Source of the DNA: Taxillus chinensis | Taxonomy: Eukaryota; Streptophyta; Magnoliopsida; Santalales; Loranthaceae | Direction of reading: 5' to 3' | NCBI GenBank assembly: GCA_023512835.1 | Contig: CM042088.1 | Coordinates: 59,703,579-59,767,578, forward strand | Length of the DNA stretch: 64,000 bases | In this document: in pieces, positions 20,660-32,761 of the stretch | Position numbering within the stretch: the first letter of the stretch is position 1 | Layout: each line of letters opens with the position of its first letter | The notes under the pieces: generated by a model | Seen by the model: the letters and a program-made list of their open reading frames with translations, nothing else | The model's database searches: none | Told to the model about the DNA's origin: nothing | Program-made: the position numbers and the translations under genes

Positions 20660-21747
20660 TAGTTATATTTTGATCTTTTACGTTCAAGGCAATGGATCTT
20701 GACAAACTAATACAAACCGCCTCTAAGGCTTTGCAATCAAAACCTTCCAATTCTCGTCCTTCATTTCGTTAGCTTTTCCCCCATCAAGTAGTATAAATCT
20801 TTTTAGTACAAATGATATTATATTCACATTCTCTAAAAAAGAAATTCGTACCATTGAATTTATCGATCTTTTATGAATCCTTCTCGGATGTAAGGATGGT
20901 AATAGAACAGGGCGGGATGGGTTTTGGGTTGTTGCTCTGTCCCTATCTCCGGTAAGAAAAATGTGTTCCATCCCTGTCCCATAATATTAATGATGATAAT
21001 AATAATAAAAAATGCATGATTTATTTAAAAATAGTAGTAATTACAAAGTATATATATTTATATTATAATAAAAAGTAAATATACTATTAATATTTTAATA
21101 TAAAATACAAATTAATTAAATTCAACTTTATTTTTGAATTTATTAATAAGTTAATTTAGGATTAGGTAATTCAATCAAATATTATTTGATTGAAAATGCA
21201 TTAATATTTAAACTAATAATATCATTTACATGTCTTACTACTTTTAATTCAAATATAAAATACCTAATATCAAATGTTAAAAGATTCAAAACTCACTCTT
21301 ACCATGCATGACTCATATCACGTATGAAATAATTTGTGGATAGTCATATTAATTTGATTCAAATATAGTTTTGAATTTATTAATAAGTTAATTTAAGACC
21401 AAATGATCCAATCAAATAGTATTTGTTTGATAAATGCATTAATATTTGAACTAATAATATCATTGACATAGTTTATTATTTTTAACCCAAACATGAAATA
21501 CATACTATCAAAAGTCAAAACTCACTCTTACCATGCATAACTCATATCATAAATGAGATATTCTACAAGATTTTGTAGGAGCTATTTTTGGCTATGTGAT
21601 TTGTCAAATTTATGTGTATTCTTCGTTAAAATAGGACACATTCCTATCTAGCCCTCTGATAATATTATTTGTATGTATCTATATATACGTGATTCATTAA
21701 TGAAAAAGGTATAAGAATAAATCCTTTTTCTGAGGTGACTCTTATCA
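20660..21747. other. AT-rich region ending in copia C 5' LTR
   Basis: No coding evidence. 20,895-20,975 has a GGGCGGGATGGG-type stretch seen in other plant repeats. A two-copy tandem duplication lies at 21,136-21,590. The right end (ACTCTTATCA at 21,747) directly precedes a copia-style primer site, so an LTR must end here; I could not find its start. Confidence 0.55.
21136..21590. repeat. Two-copy tandem repeat, period about 237 bp
   Basis: Copy 1 starts GAATTTATTAATAAGTTAAT at 21,136, copy 2 at 21,373. Both run through ACTCACTCTTACCATGCAT. Copies differ by scattered substitutions and small indels. Confidence 0.75.
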
Positions 21748-24545
21748 TGGTATTAAACCTTTCTTCGAACCACATATAAGTTTTTCTTCACCATCACACT
21801 CCATCCAAGATTATGGCAAGTGGTGATGAGGAAAAGGTAAATATGACCTATTATTTTGGTGTAAGTAACAGTCTTGGAAACATGATTACACGAATTCAAT
21901 TGCATGGCTCAAATTATGATGAATGGGTGAGGGTTATGCAAACCTCATTACAATAAAAAAGAAAATATGGTTTTATAGAAGGGAAAATTCCAAAACCTAT
22001 AGCATTTGAAAAATTGGAGGCTAGGACCACACTGCATTCAGTTCTCATAGCTTGGTTGCTTAATACTATTGAGCCCTCTCTACATTGCACCCTCTCTTAT
22101 TATGATGATCCACAAACCCCAGGGATACATCTCCGGGAGAACTTTTGCATTGTGAACGGGACTCGCTTATGCCAATTGAAGGCATCTCTCAAAGAATGCA
22201 AGCAAGACAAGGATGAAGAGGTGTTGACCTATTTTGGGCATTTCTCACATCTTTGAGATGAACTTGTGACCTATGTCAAGACTTTATCTTGCACTTATGG
22301 TGGTTGTACATGTAATATTAATAAACAGGATATTGATCTTCACGATGAAGATTACTTGCATTATTTTCTTATTGGTCTTGATAGAGCTTTTGCATCAATT
22401 CGATCACATATACTTTTGCATGATCCTTTACCCAATATTGATCAACTATGTCAAATTGATCCAAGATGAGACCTTGCAATGAGGACAGTCTACTCATGAG
22501 AATCATGACAACCTCATGGCCTTTAGGGTCGCCTTTGATGCACATGGTAAGTGCAAATTTGTGGACAACTCTGACAAATTTTGCAATCATTACAACAAAA
22601 GTGGCCATAACGAGACCTTGTGTTTTCAAATTCATTGGTTCCCTAAGTGGTGGGGGGACCGCCCACAAGGTGGAAACAATCTTTCTCGAGGCCTACCATC
22701 AACAAACAAAGGAGGAAGTTGCTCTAGTGGGCGTGGGAGAGGTGCTTCAACAATAGGCATTACTAGTGGTTCTGGTGCTAAAGGAGGGTAACCCCAAGCA
22801 CCGATAAATATGAGCAAGGCAATAGGTATAGCAGGGATTATGTGAGCCCACTGGAAATAACTTTTTAATGTGTTAAATGTCTACAAAATTAAGGATTGTC
22901 TTCACGGTAAGAATGCTACTGTCACGCCCCAATTTCCTTCCACTTAGAAATGAGTAGTGACTGCCCATGCCCGCACCCGAAGGGACAAGGGGTTGGTGCA
23001 AGCACCTTAAAAGGACTTCTGGCACGGGTGTTGTCCCAAACCTGCACAACCAGGCTAACATGCCAAGGGGCATGCTCCTGCTCCCAAACCATGCACTCAA
23101 ACACAAATTGAATAACAACATCTCATTTTATTTCATTTCAAAGACTAAATGTCTATTACAACCCAGTCGGGGAAAAACCCCTATGAAGCCAAGTATATTG
23201 TTACAAATAAAACCAAACCAAATTTCCAAAACATAAAACCAGAGTACAACAAAGGAAATAACATAAAACCCCCAGCCTCAGGGGCCTAGCTCCTCAGCCT
23301 TCACCTACCGCCTGCTAAACCCTGCAAAAGAACAGTTTATAGGAGGGGTGAGCAAACCATAGCTCAGTAGGGATCCAGTCTCCCCAGACCCGTCCCGCTC
23401 TACAACATGCATGATATGTGTATGCTTGTGCTCGTGTCGTGCCTAAGGCTAAAGCAGCAAACATCACCCAGTAAACACTCTTTACCTGAGCCCGCACTGG
23501 AGGGCAGAGGACACCCCGCCACCACAGCGACATGATATACCACATCCAGGCGAATGTTGCATGGACACCAATGCAACATTTTCCACCCGAGTCAGATATG
23601 GTCAACCACCTCCTCGGGCGCCATACCTACCCTCAGGAATGGGTGTAGACTTAGCCCACCGTCGTGAGTGCTACACCGAGACTCAGGACCATGTCCTGGC
23701 CAAATCTCAAAGGGGTCCAGCTATTGTGTGTCTGGCCCATATCTCAGCTCGTCTCAAACAGATCAACAGAACAGCATAGCATTACATCTCAACATGTAAA
23801 CTCAGCACAACATTTACACTTTATCTCAGAAGGACCAACATGGTCAGATACAAGCCACACACATCAGCCTCATAGGCTCAAAATCAAATACAAATCAAAC
23901 ACAGTACACACCAGTCACGTAGGTATATCATCAGACACCCATTTATAAGGTCTCACAGGCATTATATCAAATACATAGTGTGCAGGCCTCACAGACATTT
24001 CATCAAACACATGGTGGGCATAAACAAACCCAGAAAATCCTCAGGCCAAATTCAACATCAAAATCAACAGAACATGCCACTGAAGGCCAACATCCATATA
24101 GGAGATCACACCTATATGGATTTGCATATATATATAGGTGAATATCCTAAAACAGAGGAGAGTTAGGAAGAACATGAACCCTACCTCAGACTTTTGTCCT
24201 AACCTCCACGCTAGACAGCTCCCAACGACACGAACCACCACGGCAATCGCCCTGGAGATCCCCCTCTCTCTCTCTCTCTCTAGCACGAATTGCAAGCAAA
24301 GAAGAACACAAGAACCCTAAACTCAAACTCAAGCCCTCATTATATAGACACTACCCACATCAAAACGACGTAGTTTTGATTATGTAAACCCAGGATCAAA
24401 ATGACGTAGTTTTGATCACACAAGTTAGCACCTTTCCGCACCCATATAGGCCAAAATACTCAGAATTTCAACATGGTCCTTTGGAGAAAGTTCATTAGAA
24501 TGTCAAAACCAAGGGGACCATGCAAAAATATGGCTGCACGCCAAT

Positions 24546-24575
24546 TTGCACGTGAATTCCCCAATTCACGTGCAA
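24546..24575. promoter_or_regulatory. Twin G-box palindrome (S3, copy 1)
   Basis: Perfect 13-bp arms TTGCACGTGAATT and AATTCACGTGCAA around CCCC. The inner bases differ from the S1 copies in both arms together. Confidence 0.8.
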
Positions 24576-24647
24576 CTCTATATGCACTCCAAATGCGCTC
24601 AAACTTCACCCCTAGCCTCCTTGCATCATTTAGAAGACAACCACACT

Positions 24648-24677
24648 TGCACGTGAATTGGACCCATATCACGTGCA
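24648..24677. promoter_or_regulatory. Twin G-box palindrome (S3, copy 2)
   Basis: Arms TGCACGTGA and TCACGTGCA, perfect over 9 bp, with a 12-bp spacer. A single further half-site TGCACGTGAATTC lies at about 24,751. Confidence 0.7.
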
Positions 24678-25206
24678 CCTCACATACACGTCCGTTTGGC
24701 CTGAAACTTCTGTGGTAGATAGAGGACATCATTCTAAGCATCTTTCCTTTTGCACGTGAATTCATTTGAGCCCATTCACTAGGTCAAAATCTAGAAAAAC
24801 TCTACTCAGAAGGCAAAACTGTGACTAACTCAAGGTACGAGTCCTTACAGCTACTGTTTGGACTATAAATACAGGAGCAACAAATCATGTGACCGAGAAT
24901 ATTAATTGTATGGTTAACATGAAACAAATTCCTAATGTTTTAGTGGAATTACATAACAGGAAAGATGCAATAGCGATAAAACAAGGGAGTATATTTTTTT
25001 ATGTTGGTTTGCAACTTGACAATGTTCTTTTTGTCTCGCAATTAAAATGCAACTTGATTTCGATAACACGATTGATCGATGATTCTCACTGTTTAGTTCA
25101 AGCTATTAATACATTGTGTGTAATATATGACCAAATGACGAGGATGTCAATTGAAGCGAGTGAACGAATTGATGTACTTTACTTTTTTGTTGTGTTCCTA
25201 AGTTAG

Positions 25207-25955
25207 AAATTTGGGAGGATTTCATTTGCTGAATAAAAATAAACTAAATTAATATCTAACATGCAATTAGCTAATATGCAAGTAACTACAACGCAATCAA
25301 TTCAATCATTCTACTTCGATTGATTATTTATCATTATCTTATAAAATAAATAAAATATCCATAACCTCATAATTCAATTGAACAAAGACACCATGATTTC
25401 AATCAAACTATGAACTTACTCTAACCAGAATAATTATGAAAAATATTTCCAAAACTTCTCTCCAATTAATGAGCCTAGCAATTGTATTTATAGATAAAAG
25501 TTTCCATCCTTTATATAAGGCTCTAACAAGACCTTTTAGACCTTAAAATTAGGTTAAAAGTTGGGTACACCTTCGTAGGGGAAAAGCTATAAACTTTTAG
25601 AAGCTCTAGTAGACAAAACAAGAAAAGTAAATGCAAGGTATCACACTCCGGATGTGTCCATTGTCTTGGCATGTAACGCTTCTTCTCAGGTGGTTGTGGC
25701 TAGCCAAGGCCGACGTTGCCATCTTCATTCATTTTTTATGCAAATGACCTCCAATTACTCTGAAACTTTCAAAATAAATATGTTTTACCTTAAAACACTT
25801 AAATACTTGCAAATATTCATGAAACACTATAAATATGCATTAAACTAAATGTATTATAATTGGAAAAAATAATAAAGTTATAAGTACACATAATATCATG
25901 GAAATAAAGCAAAAAAAAGTAGTACAAAACAAGGCTCTATTAATGTGTTGTGGTA
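25207..25955. other. Unidentified AT-rich insertion in copia C
   Basis: About 750 bp between the copia protease tail (ERIDVLYFF) and the integrase finger (LWHKCLGHP), where copia elements normally have only a short linker. It includes a possible TATA (TATTTATAGATAAAAG, about 25,485) and no coding sequence. Possibly a small solo LTR or non-autonomous element; ends not resolved. Confidence 0.4.
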
Positions 25956-27235
25956 GTATATGGTGATTTTTTAATGGATTTATGGCATAAATGTTTAGGT
26001 CATCCCTTGAGAAAGTGTTGAAGTTCCTCCCCAATGTGAGTCACTTTCATTGAAGTCAAACTAAAAAAGCATGTAATGTTTGTCCTCATGCTAAGCGACA
26101 TAGGGATAGTTTCTCTTTGAGTGAAAATCATTTTAGTAGTCTATTTGAGTTAGTGTAATGCGATTTATGGGGTCCATATCGAACTCCTTCATCGTGTAGG
26201 ATGACTTATTACTTGATAATTATTGATGATTATTTGTGTACTGTTTGAATTTATTTTATTTGTAATCAAATTGAGATAAAGACTATTTCTGAATTTTGTT
26301 GCATTGCTTGATTGTTAGTTTGATAAGAAAATAAAGAAAGTTTGAAGTGACAATGGCACTAAATTTCATTGCCTTCATGAATATTTTTTTAGCATGGGAT
26401 TGTCTTTAAGACTTCATATGTAGGGACTCCACAACAAAATGGGAGAATCAAAAGAAAATATCAACATATTATGAATATGGCCCACACACTTCGATTTTAG
26501 GGTCATTTACGCATGCAGTTTTGGGGCAAATGTGTGTTAGCAACTGTTGAACCCTATTTTGTCCGGGTTGGACATATACATTCATTTTTAACTTCACGAT
26601 TCTTTTTGATCTATTACTCACTTTATGTAGGCAAATAAAACGACGTGACCGTCAATTCAAAGGGTGTAACTTCGATGACTTATTTAAATAGGCCTTCAAA
26701 CGCCAATAAGCTAGTCCCAGGTGACAAAAATTTTGAGGATCAATGCCTTTGACCACATTCAATTCCGAGGTTAAATGAAGAAATTATGGCTAAAATCATA
26801 TTTATACCGCTACGGTAGTCAACCGATGGTCAATGTTCAAAACGACACTCCGAATCAGGTCACGAATCTCATTTTCTTACTCTACTAGCTTTCCTAAGAA
26901 TTTTGATATATATTGCATATATTCTTTTCCGGAGCCTTTTTCGGAAAAATTAAAAATCGTTGTTTTTCTACAATAAAATGTTGTATGGACATGCGGTGTA
27001 AGCTTGACGCAAAATAATACTATTTTTAAATAAAAAATACACGCGGTCGCTCGTCGTGATGCCCCAAGTCCGAAAATAATTTTCTTATAATTTTTTGAAA
27101 CTTGAGTCGTTTTTTTGATCCCAAAAAACCTAAAGAAATCAGTTAAAAACTATCCAATTAAGAATTTAAAAACCCTAGTCACTACCTTTTATTTTTTTGC
27201 CTCTCTCTCGTCTATATGTCCATTTCTAATTGGCC

Positions 27236-27237
<2 letters not shown>

Positions 27238-27322
<85 letters not shown>
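27238..27322. repeat. (TAA)n microsatellite
   Basis: About 28 TAA units ending in AACAACAAC, about 430 bp upstream of the TATA box of the Tat-like LTR. Confidence 0.95.
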
Positions 27323-27325
<3 letters not shown>

Positions 27326-27756
27326 CAACAACCCGATCAACTCTTCTCTCTCACCTCGATCTCTCCATCCTGTCTTGTATCTTTCGCTCAGGCAACAACA
27401 CTGAACGCAAAAGGCCTTCTTCCTCCCCAGGCATAGTGGCGAGGCACAGAAAAATGCTTTGGGCATGGTTTCCTCCCCCTTTCTCCTTCCTATCTTCCTT
27501 TACCTTTCCCAAACTAACTTTCCCTCCTGCCGCTATAGTTACGCTCTGGCCACGCCCGGCCATGGCACCATCACCAACTGTCAACAGCCATCCCATACCC
27601 TCCTCTTCTCTCTCTCCCACAGACCAAGTCCAAACCAAGCCAAACTCATTTGCCCATAGCTCAATCCCATGGTCAAGCATCCGAGCCCCGCCTCACCTAC
27701 TTGGACCAAGCCTCCATGGCTAAATCAAACCCCACGCCAAACCCTAACCTTCCTCT

Positions 27757-27771
27757 CTATATAAACCCCAC
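27757..27771 (+). promoter_or_regulatory. TATA box of the Tat-like LTR
   Basis: CTCTATATAAACCCC, the best TATA match in the LTR, preceded by a CAAACCCTAACC telo-box-like sequence at about 27,726-27,750. Confidence 0.55.
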
Positions 27772-29168
27772 ATCAAACCATTCATAGGGGGCTCTCGAAT
27801 CCAAAAAAAAAAAACCTAGCTACAACCACAATCCTTCGTCTTCTCCCTCGTCCTCCCTAGAGAGTCCCTTGCAAATCGGAAATCGCCTCGCCAATCAAAG
27901 CCACCATCACCTAGCCATTCACGCCTCTACCCAGACACCATTCTACCATACCCCAACATATGGCTCCTTCCCCTTTTTCATCAAAATAGTGAACTAATGT
28001 ATCAAAGTTTCCTTTGCCTCCTCTCCCAAAAACCCACATGGCCATATAAGCTCTTTCCCCTTTCATCTCCAGTCAAAACAATTGTTCCAGTCGACCAAAA
28101 AAACGTAGAGAGAAGGAGTCATCCTCTGTCATCCTAGTGACCACAACTCAAGGAAATGGAACCTTGATTACCAAGAAGCACGATTACTCCCCAAGCATCT
28201 CGAGGAGATGAAAAACCTAGGAGGTCGTGGAGTCCACTGAAGCATCGGATCAAAACAAAGAAAGAAGGTTGTTATTGTTGCATTGTTCATAGGATTGAAG
28301 ATCATTTTAGTTTTTTTGTTGTGGTTAGTGCTTATATTGTTTTCTCTAAAAAAAATTCCTTAACTGCGTTTTGTGATTATATCAGTCCTTTTGTTTTGTT
28401 TAACTTTCTTTATTTAGATTTTTTATGTTAAATCCCAATGATACATTTCACATTGATATGGTTTCATGTTGTTGTGTTATTTAACATAGCGCGATCGTTG
28501 GCTTGATATCCATAACCCCTTTCTCTAATTTTAAAATAAAAGTCAAAATTCTCTTGTTTTAAAGAAAAAAAAAAGTTTGAATTTTACTCGAAGAGTTTTT
28601 TAAAAATTTCTTTCTTTTGCATTCTTTAGAAGTTTTTTAATAACTCTTCAAGTAAATATTTTTAAGTCTTTCTCATAAAGTCAAAAAACAATTTAGGACT
28701 TAATTATTTTTTTTAGATTTGTTATTGTACAAAATTTCCTTGATTTGTTCTTTAGTTTTTTTTTTTACACATAAATCCTGAAGATTCCTTTTAGACTTTT
28801 TTAAGGATAATTGAACTTAATCTTAATCTTAACAAATAACTTAAAACAATAAAATGAATAGAAATTTTAGGTTTTTAGGAAAATAAAAATAGATTTAGAT
28901 TTAGATAAGTGAAATTAAAATAAAACCAATTAAAAACCTCTTCCATCTAAAATAGGTACCAAAAGAGCATTGTAGAGGTGTTAATCCTTCCTCACACATA
29001 ATTAACTTCTGGACTCAATTCAAGTAACGTAGATCATTTTTAGGTAACCAACTACACCCCAAAAATAATTAGTGGCAATTATAGTTTTCGCATCACCATT
29101 TGGATGAAGGTTGGGGGAACCACACCCAGAAAGCAATTCTCCCCCAAACGAAATCCAATGATAATAGA

Positions 29169-29185
29169 TGGTGACTCCGCTAAAG
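29169..29185 (+). other. Primer binding site, Tat-like element
   Basis: TGGTGACTCCGCTAAAG resembles the TGGCGACTCC primer site typical of Tat/Ogre elements. Confidence 0.6.
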
Positions 29186-29756
29186 ATTTATTAAAGAGTT
29201 AGGCCTAGAACTAGGATTAGGTGGTTTTTTCTTGTTCTTTCCGTTTAATTGTTTACATTGTTTATTTAATTGTTTATATTCTTCGCTTAATTGTTATTGT
29301 ATGATAGTTGTGATTTACAAGCTTTGGTGTCATAATAATTATATATTATCGTTTTTCCTAATTGTTGCATTCATGCATAACTCTATATTCATGTTCTTGT
29401 CACAATTTAGGTTAATGGGGTTTAGTACGTTACCCTACTCGTTGATCATTATCAGCAAAGGGGCTTCATACTCCTCACTCAAGCTGAGGTCTTCTGCATC
29501 ACCCCTCCCCCGCATCGCCCCCCTCTGCGTCACCTACATTGACTTTTACGTCCCCCACATCGCCACATCAAACGATTTATGCCTATCTTGAATAGATTAG
29601 GAATTTAGCTAGAATTGAGGTAGAGTAAATTTGAAAAATGCATAATTTAATAAAAAATACTATTAGAGTAGCATTAGCTAAAATAAAACTGTAGCAAGTT
29701 ATATTTGAATTTAACTATAAATTTTAACTGATGTGTATTAGAGATGTTTTATATAT
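29186..29756 (+). other. Truncated leader of Tat-like element
   Basis: T-rich non-coding sequence after the primer site (TTGCATTCATGCATAAC at about 29,362). The C-rich stretch at 29,460-29,560 has no recognisable coding. No gag found. Confidence 0.45.
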
Positions 29757-31282
29757 TTAGAGCATTAGTACTGGCCTCTCTAAATTTTAGTTAAAATAAC
29801 CAGTAAATTTTCAAGTTTAGCAAAATTTAGCTAGTTATTTTTTTAGTTGAAATAATAGACTCAACAAAAATTCAATATTATTATTAAAATATTAATTTCT
29901 TATATTTAACGTATCGTGTCATATTATTTTCTGATAAAGGAAGAGATGGAGGCTAGGACAGAGGCAATGGAGGAGGGAGAAGGGCGCTAGTGTCGGTGGT
30001 GGATATGCCTGGAAGGGGGACTCTGTCACGCCCCCGAATTCCAGGGAACCCGGAACCGGGTACATGACTTCCCCTTGCCCGCACCCGATAGGTCAAGGGG
30101 TTGGTGACTAGCACCAATGGAGACTACACCGCGGGTGCTGTCTCAAATATGTAACCCTGTACAGTCATACATCAAGGGTAATCCTGTACTTTCCCATATA
30201 TCATCATACATACAATGAGTCAAACAGTCATACAGACATCACATCATACAATATGCAAATACAACTATCCACGGACCCATGTCCGGGATATCACATAAAA
30301 CACTACAGAATATAAGTGTATCATACATCAGAGTAGCGGGCGTCCTCCTGGAAGAAAGTCCTCCACTAGTCTCGGGTCACACCTGAAAAGGGTAAACAAT
30401 AACTAGGGGTGAGCAACAAGCTCAGTAGGTGACCCCAAAACTCCACATCATGCAACACATATATGTCTATACTATATGCTCAGTGTACTCGTGCACCGTG
30501 TAGTGTGCACAATCATCAGGACTCAGCCTGCAAACAAACATCAGGACTCAGCCTGCCCACACAGGACAACTTGTCCACGATCCTCCATGGGATCCCAGCT
30601 CAGGGCACTCAGCCCTAGCTCCACGAGCACAACGGCTCAACTCAAGCCTTAGCCTGTCCACAGGGCAATATGCCCGGCCACAGTCACCACACAGGCCTGC
30701 CATCGGTGCATATGCCTGCCACGTCAACCACATAGCACCATCGGTGCATCACGGTGAGAACCCAAACAAGTCACGGAGTCCATGCCCCAATACCTCACAC
30801 CGATATACTAACATGAGTATGGAAAATCATTCTCAACATTTCCTTTGGAACTGTAGCCAGTCTTCACAAGTAAATCCTCAATCCTTGATTTATGAAGGAA
30901 GTACCCATAGCAGCTATTTTCTTGAAATCAAAAGTCCCGACATTGGGTTCCCATATCATAACTAAGATAATCTTATTTTTGGGGATTTTTCTGAGATGTC
31001 TAACCCCACTTTCCAAAAATCAACCACTACGAACTTTTGGGTTTTTCCGAGATTTTACACTAAATCCCAATTTTCACATTTTGAAATAGTAGAAATTAAT
31101 TTTTCTAGTATTTTTCTTTGAATCCAAATGGGGGGTATTTCGTTATTTACATTGTAACTTAAGTATAATACTTTACAGGTTGCAATGTAAATAGATCCAG
31201 TCCAGTGCTGTATAGTGTCCAGTTACACTGCAGGAGCTGCGACTCGTAGCTGCGGAATGCGGAGCTGCAGCGCGCCTCGAAG

Positions 31283-31495
31283 ACTCGAAGCGAGGCTACG
31301 ACCTTCGACCTACGAGGCTACGAACTTCGACCCTTCGACTACGAACTACGGGTCTATGAACTACGAGTCTATGAACTTCGAACTACGAGGCTACGAACTA
31401 CGAACCTTCGAGCTACGAACTAAGACCCTACGACCCTGGATCTTCGACCCTTCGACCCAGAACTTCGGATTTTCGTCAGTTCGACCCAGTAACGC
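31283..31495. repeat. Degenerate CTACGAACTTCGACC block
   Basis: Irregular repeats of CTACGAACTACG and TTCGACCC over about 210 bp in LTR S4. Similar to 5,213-5,335 in S2, including the downstream CCAGGTACTGTTCATCGTCG. Confidence 0.75.
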
Positions 31496-32528
31496 ACCCA
31501 GGTACTGTTCATCGTCGTTTTTGCCTATTCTTCATCTGGAATCAACCCAGCAACCCCCAGACACACACAAACACGCATTCTATGTAACAGACTGTGATAT
31601 TTACCTTAAAATGCATCCGGAACACCTCTAAATCGCGTAGAAACAACAGAAACACGTATAAAATTCCAGAACTCTAGATCTAAACCCAGAATTTCATGGT
31701 TGACTTATCAACCCTCATGAAAAACACAATTAATCAACCCCAAAATCACAGAAATATATATCCACAATGATATAAAATAGTTCTTTGTAAGGACCCGTGT
31801 TTAAGGGGCCTTAGAGACAGCATTGAGTTAGAGACCTTATTTTAACAAATGAATATCAGCACAATGATGTGCTCATCAAATGGAGAATTTTGACTGTACT
31901 TGGACTAAATTTGGGATTTGAGGCCCTGAGGGGTATTTTCGGGATTTCATAAATAATTTTATATTCCCTTTTAAATTACCTGGGTTTGTATTTTGAGCTT
32001 TGGGCCTCCCTTCAAGGGAAAAACCCAATATGAGAGAGAGTGGACTGCATTTGCCTTTCTTTTCCTGCAATACGAGGTAGGGATTTCAAGTTTTTCTCTA
32101 ATTGTCGTCTCTCTCTTACAGATTTCTAGAATAAAATTTATGTGATGATCTGGGATGTTGAGAAGGGACCTTTTATATATATATTGAGTTTCTAAATTCT
32201 ACCTCGAGCTTATGGATGATCTGGGATTTTTGTCTGAGTTTTTCTAAATTTCTGAATTTCTGTGTGAGATTATTTATACTTTTGGGTTAGGGGTCATTTG
32301 TATACCCATTGTCTTGGGATTATGTAGATGAAAAGTTTTGGGAAAACCCTTGTATTTGGCTTGGCTAAGGCCTCCTGGTATTGGGAAATCAAATGAGAGT
32401 GAGGCCAGGAGTTGGATTTAGACCCGGTTTATGGGGTTAGAACCTCAATAACTTCTAAACTAAGACGAATTTGAGGTTGGTTCTTTAGGGAAAAATGATT
32501 AGAATGATAAAAGAAAGGTTTTGGAGCC

Positions 32529-32557
32529 TGCACGTGAAAAAGCCTTTTTCACTTGCA
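32529..32557. promoter_or_regulatory. Twin G-box palindrome (S5, copy 1)
   Basis: TGCACGTGAAAAA, GCC, TTTTTCACTTGCA: one mismatch in the second G-box (CACTTG). Confidence 0.7.
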
Positions 32558-32630
32558 GATTCATTCTTGCTCCAAATAGCCCCAAATTTTAGGTGGAGCT
32601 TCCTTAGAGGCATATGAGTTGAAATACCTC

Positions 32631-32659
32631 TGCACGTGAAAATGACCTTTTCACGTGCA
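32631..32659. promoter_or_regulatory. Twin G-box palindrome (S5, copy 2)
   Basis: Perfect 12-bp arms TGCACGTGAAAA and TTTTCACGTGCA around TGACC. Confidence 0.8.
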
Positions 32660-32733
32660 ACCTTGTTTTTGGCTAAAAATCGACCCTGAACCTTCCTGGG
32701 ATGGTTAGAATGATGTTTGGAGTTAATTTGCCT

Positions 32734-32761
32734 CGCACGTGACAATAGGTTGTCACGTGCG
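32734..32761. promoter_or_regulatory. Twin G-box palindrome (S5, copy 3)
   Basis: Perfect 12-bp arms CGCACGTGACAA and TTGTCACGTGCG around TAGG. The outermost pair is C-G instead of the usual T-A, changed in both arms. Confidence 0.8.

Larger units (their letters stand above)
22920..24849 (-). mobile_element. Solo LTR S3 (Tekay-type), in copia C
   Basis: 1,930 bp, TGTCACGCC... to ...GTCCTTACA, minus orientation, with a perfect 5-bp duplication GCTAC (22,915-22,919 and 24,850-24,854). From the sense start: G-box half-site (24,751), G-box palindromes (24,648-24,677 and 24,546-24,575), AAAAC palindromes (24,395-24,416 and 24,359-24,380), TATA (24,339-24,347), telo-box (24,312-24,320), CT tract (24,262-24,281), donor-like GAG|GTAGGG (about 24,184), hairpin (24,092-24,121) and acceptor-like TTTTGCAG|GG (about 23,318). 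Confidence 0.92.
21748..26544 (+). pseudogene. Ty1/copia element C, gag-protease-integrase remnant
   Basis: Primer site TGGTATTAAACC at 21,748, then gag from ATG 21,813 (MASGDEEK). Gag matches the copia capsid family: LHGSNYDEWVRVMQTSL, KYGFIEGKIPKP, a DEEVLTYFGHFSHL segment, then CNHYNKSGHNETLCFQIH...WW, a CCHC knuckle followed by the copia PKWW signature, at about 22,580-22,650. Solo LTR S3 (22,920-24,849) splits it before the protease INTGATNHVTENI at 24,870. An insertion of about 0.75 kb precedes the integrase finger (LWHKCLGHPLRKC near 25,980; CPHAKRHRDSF near 26,080) and core (CDLWGPYRTPSSC at 26,160; IIIDDY at 26,220). Ends at FWGKCVLATV where a Tat-like LTR begins. Many stops; dead. 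Confidence 0.75.
26545..29157 (+). mobile_element. Long Tat-like LTR (about 2.6 kb)
   Basis: TGTTGAACCCTATTTTGTCC... to ...CGAAATCCA. The start cuts copia C integrase. It holds a long TAA microsatellite (27,238-27,322), a strong TATA (CTCTATATAAACCCC, about 27,757-27,771), and sequence related to 44,960-45,600. It is followed after 11 bp by TGGTGACTCCGCTAAAG, close to the primer site of Tat/Ogre elements. Only one LTR is visible, so it is a truncated element. Confidence 0.7.

Noticed and set aside
24092..24121. GATC loop of the leader hairpin as a kissing-loop dimer signal
   Set aside because: S2 and D have GGTC in the loop, so the palindromic loop is not conserved.
27115..27723. 202-residue reading frame with a long Ile run
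   Set aside because: It is the TAA microsatellite plus LTR sequence read as codons, with no conserved domain and a TATA box just downstream.
31283..31495. TTCGAA/GAACTTC block as a heat-shock element array
   Set aside because: Few units have the exact nGAAnnTTCn spacing; low complexity alone explains the matches. Left as a repeat.
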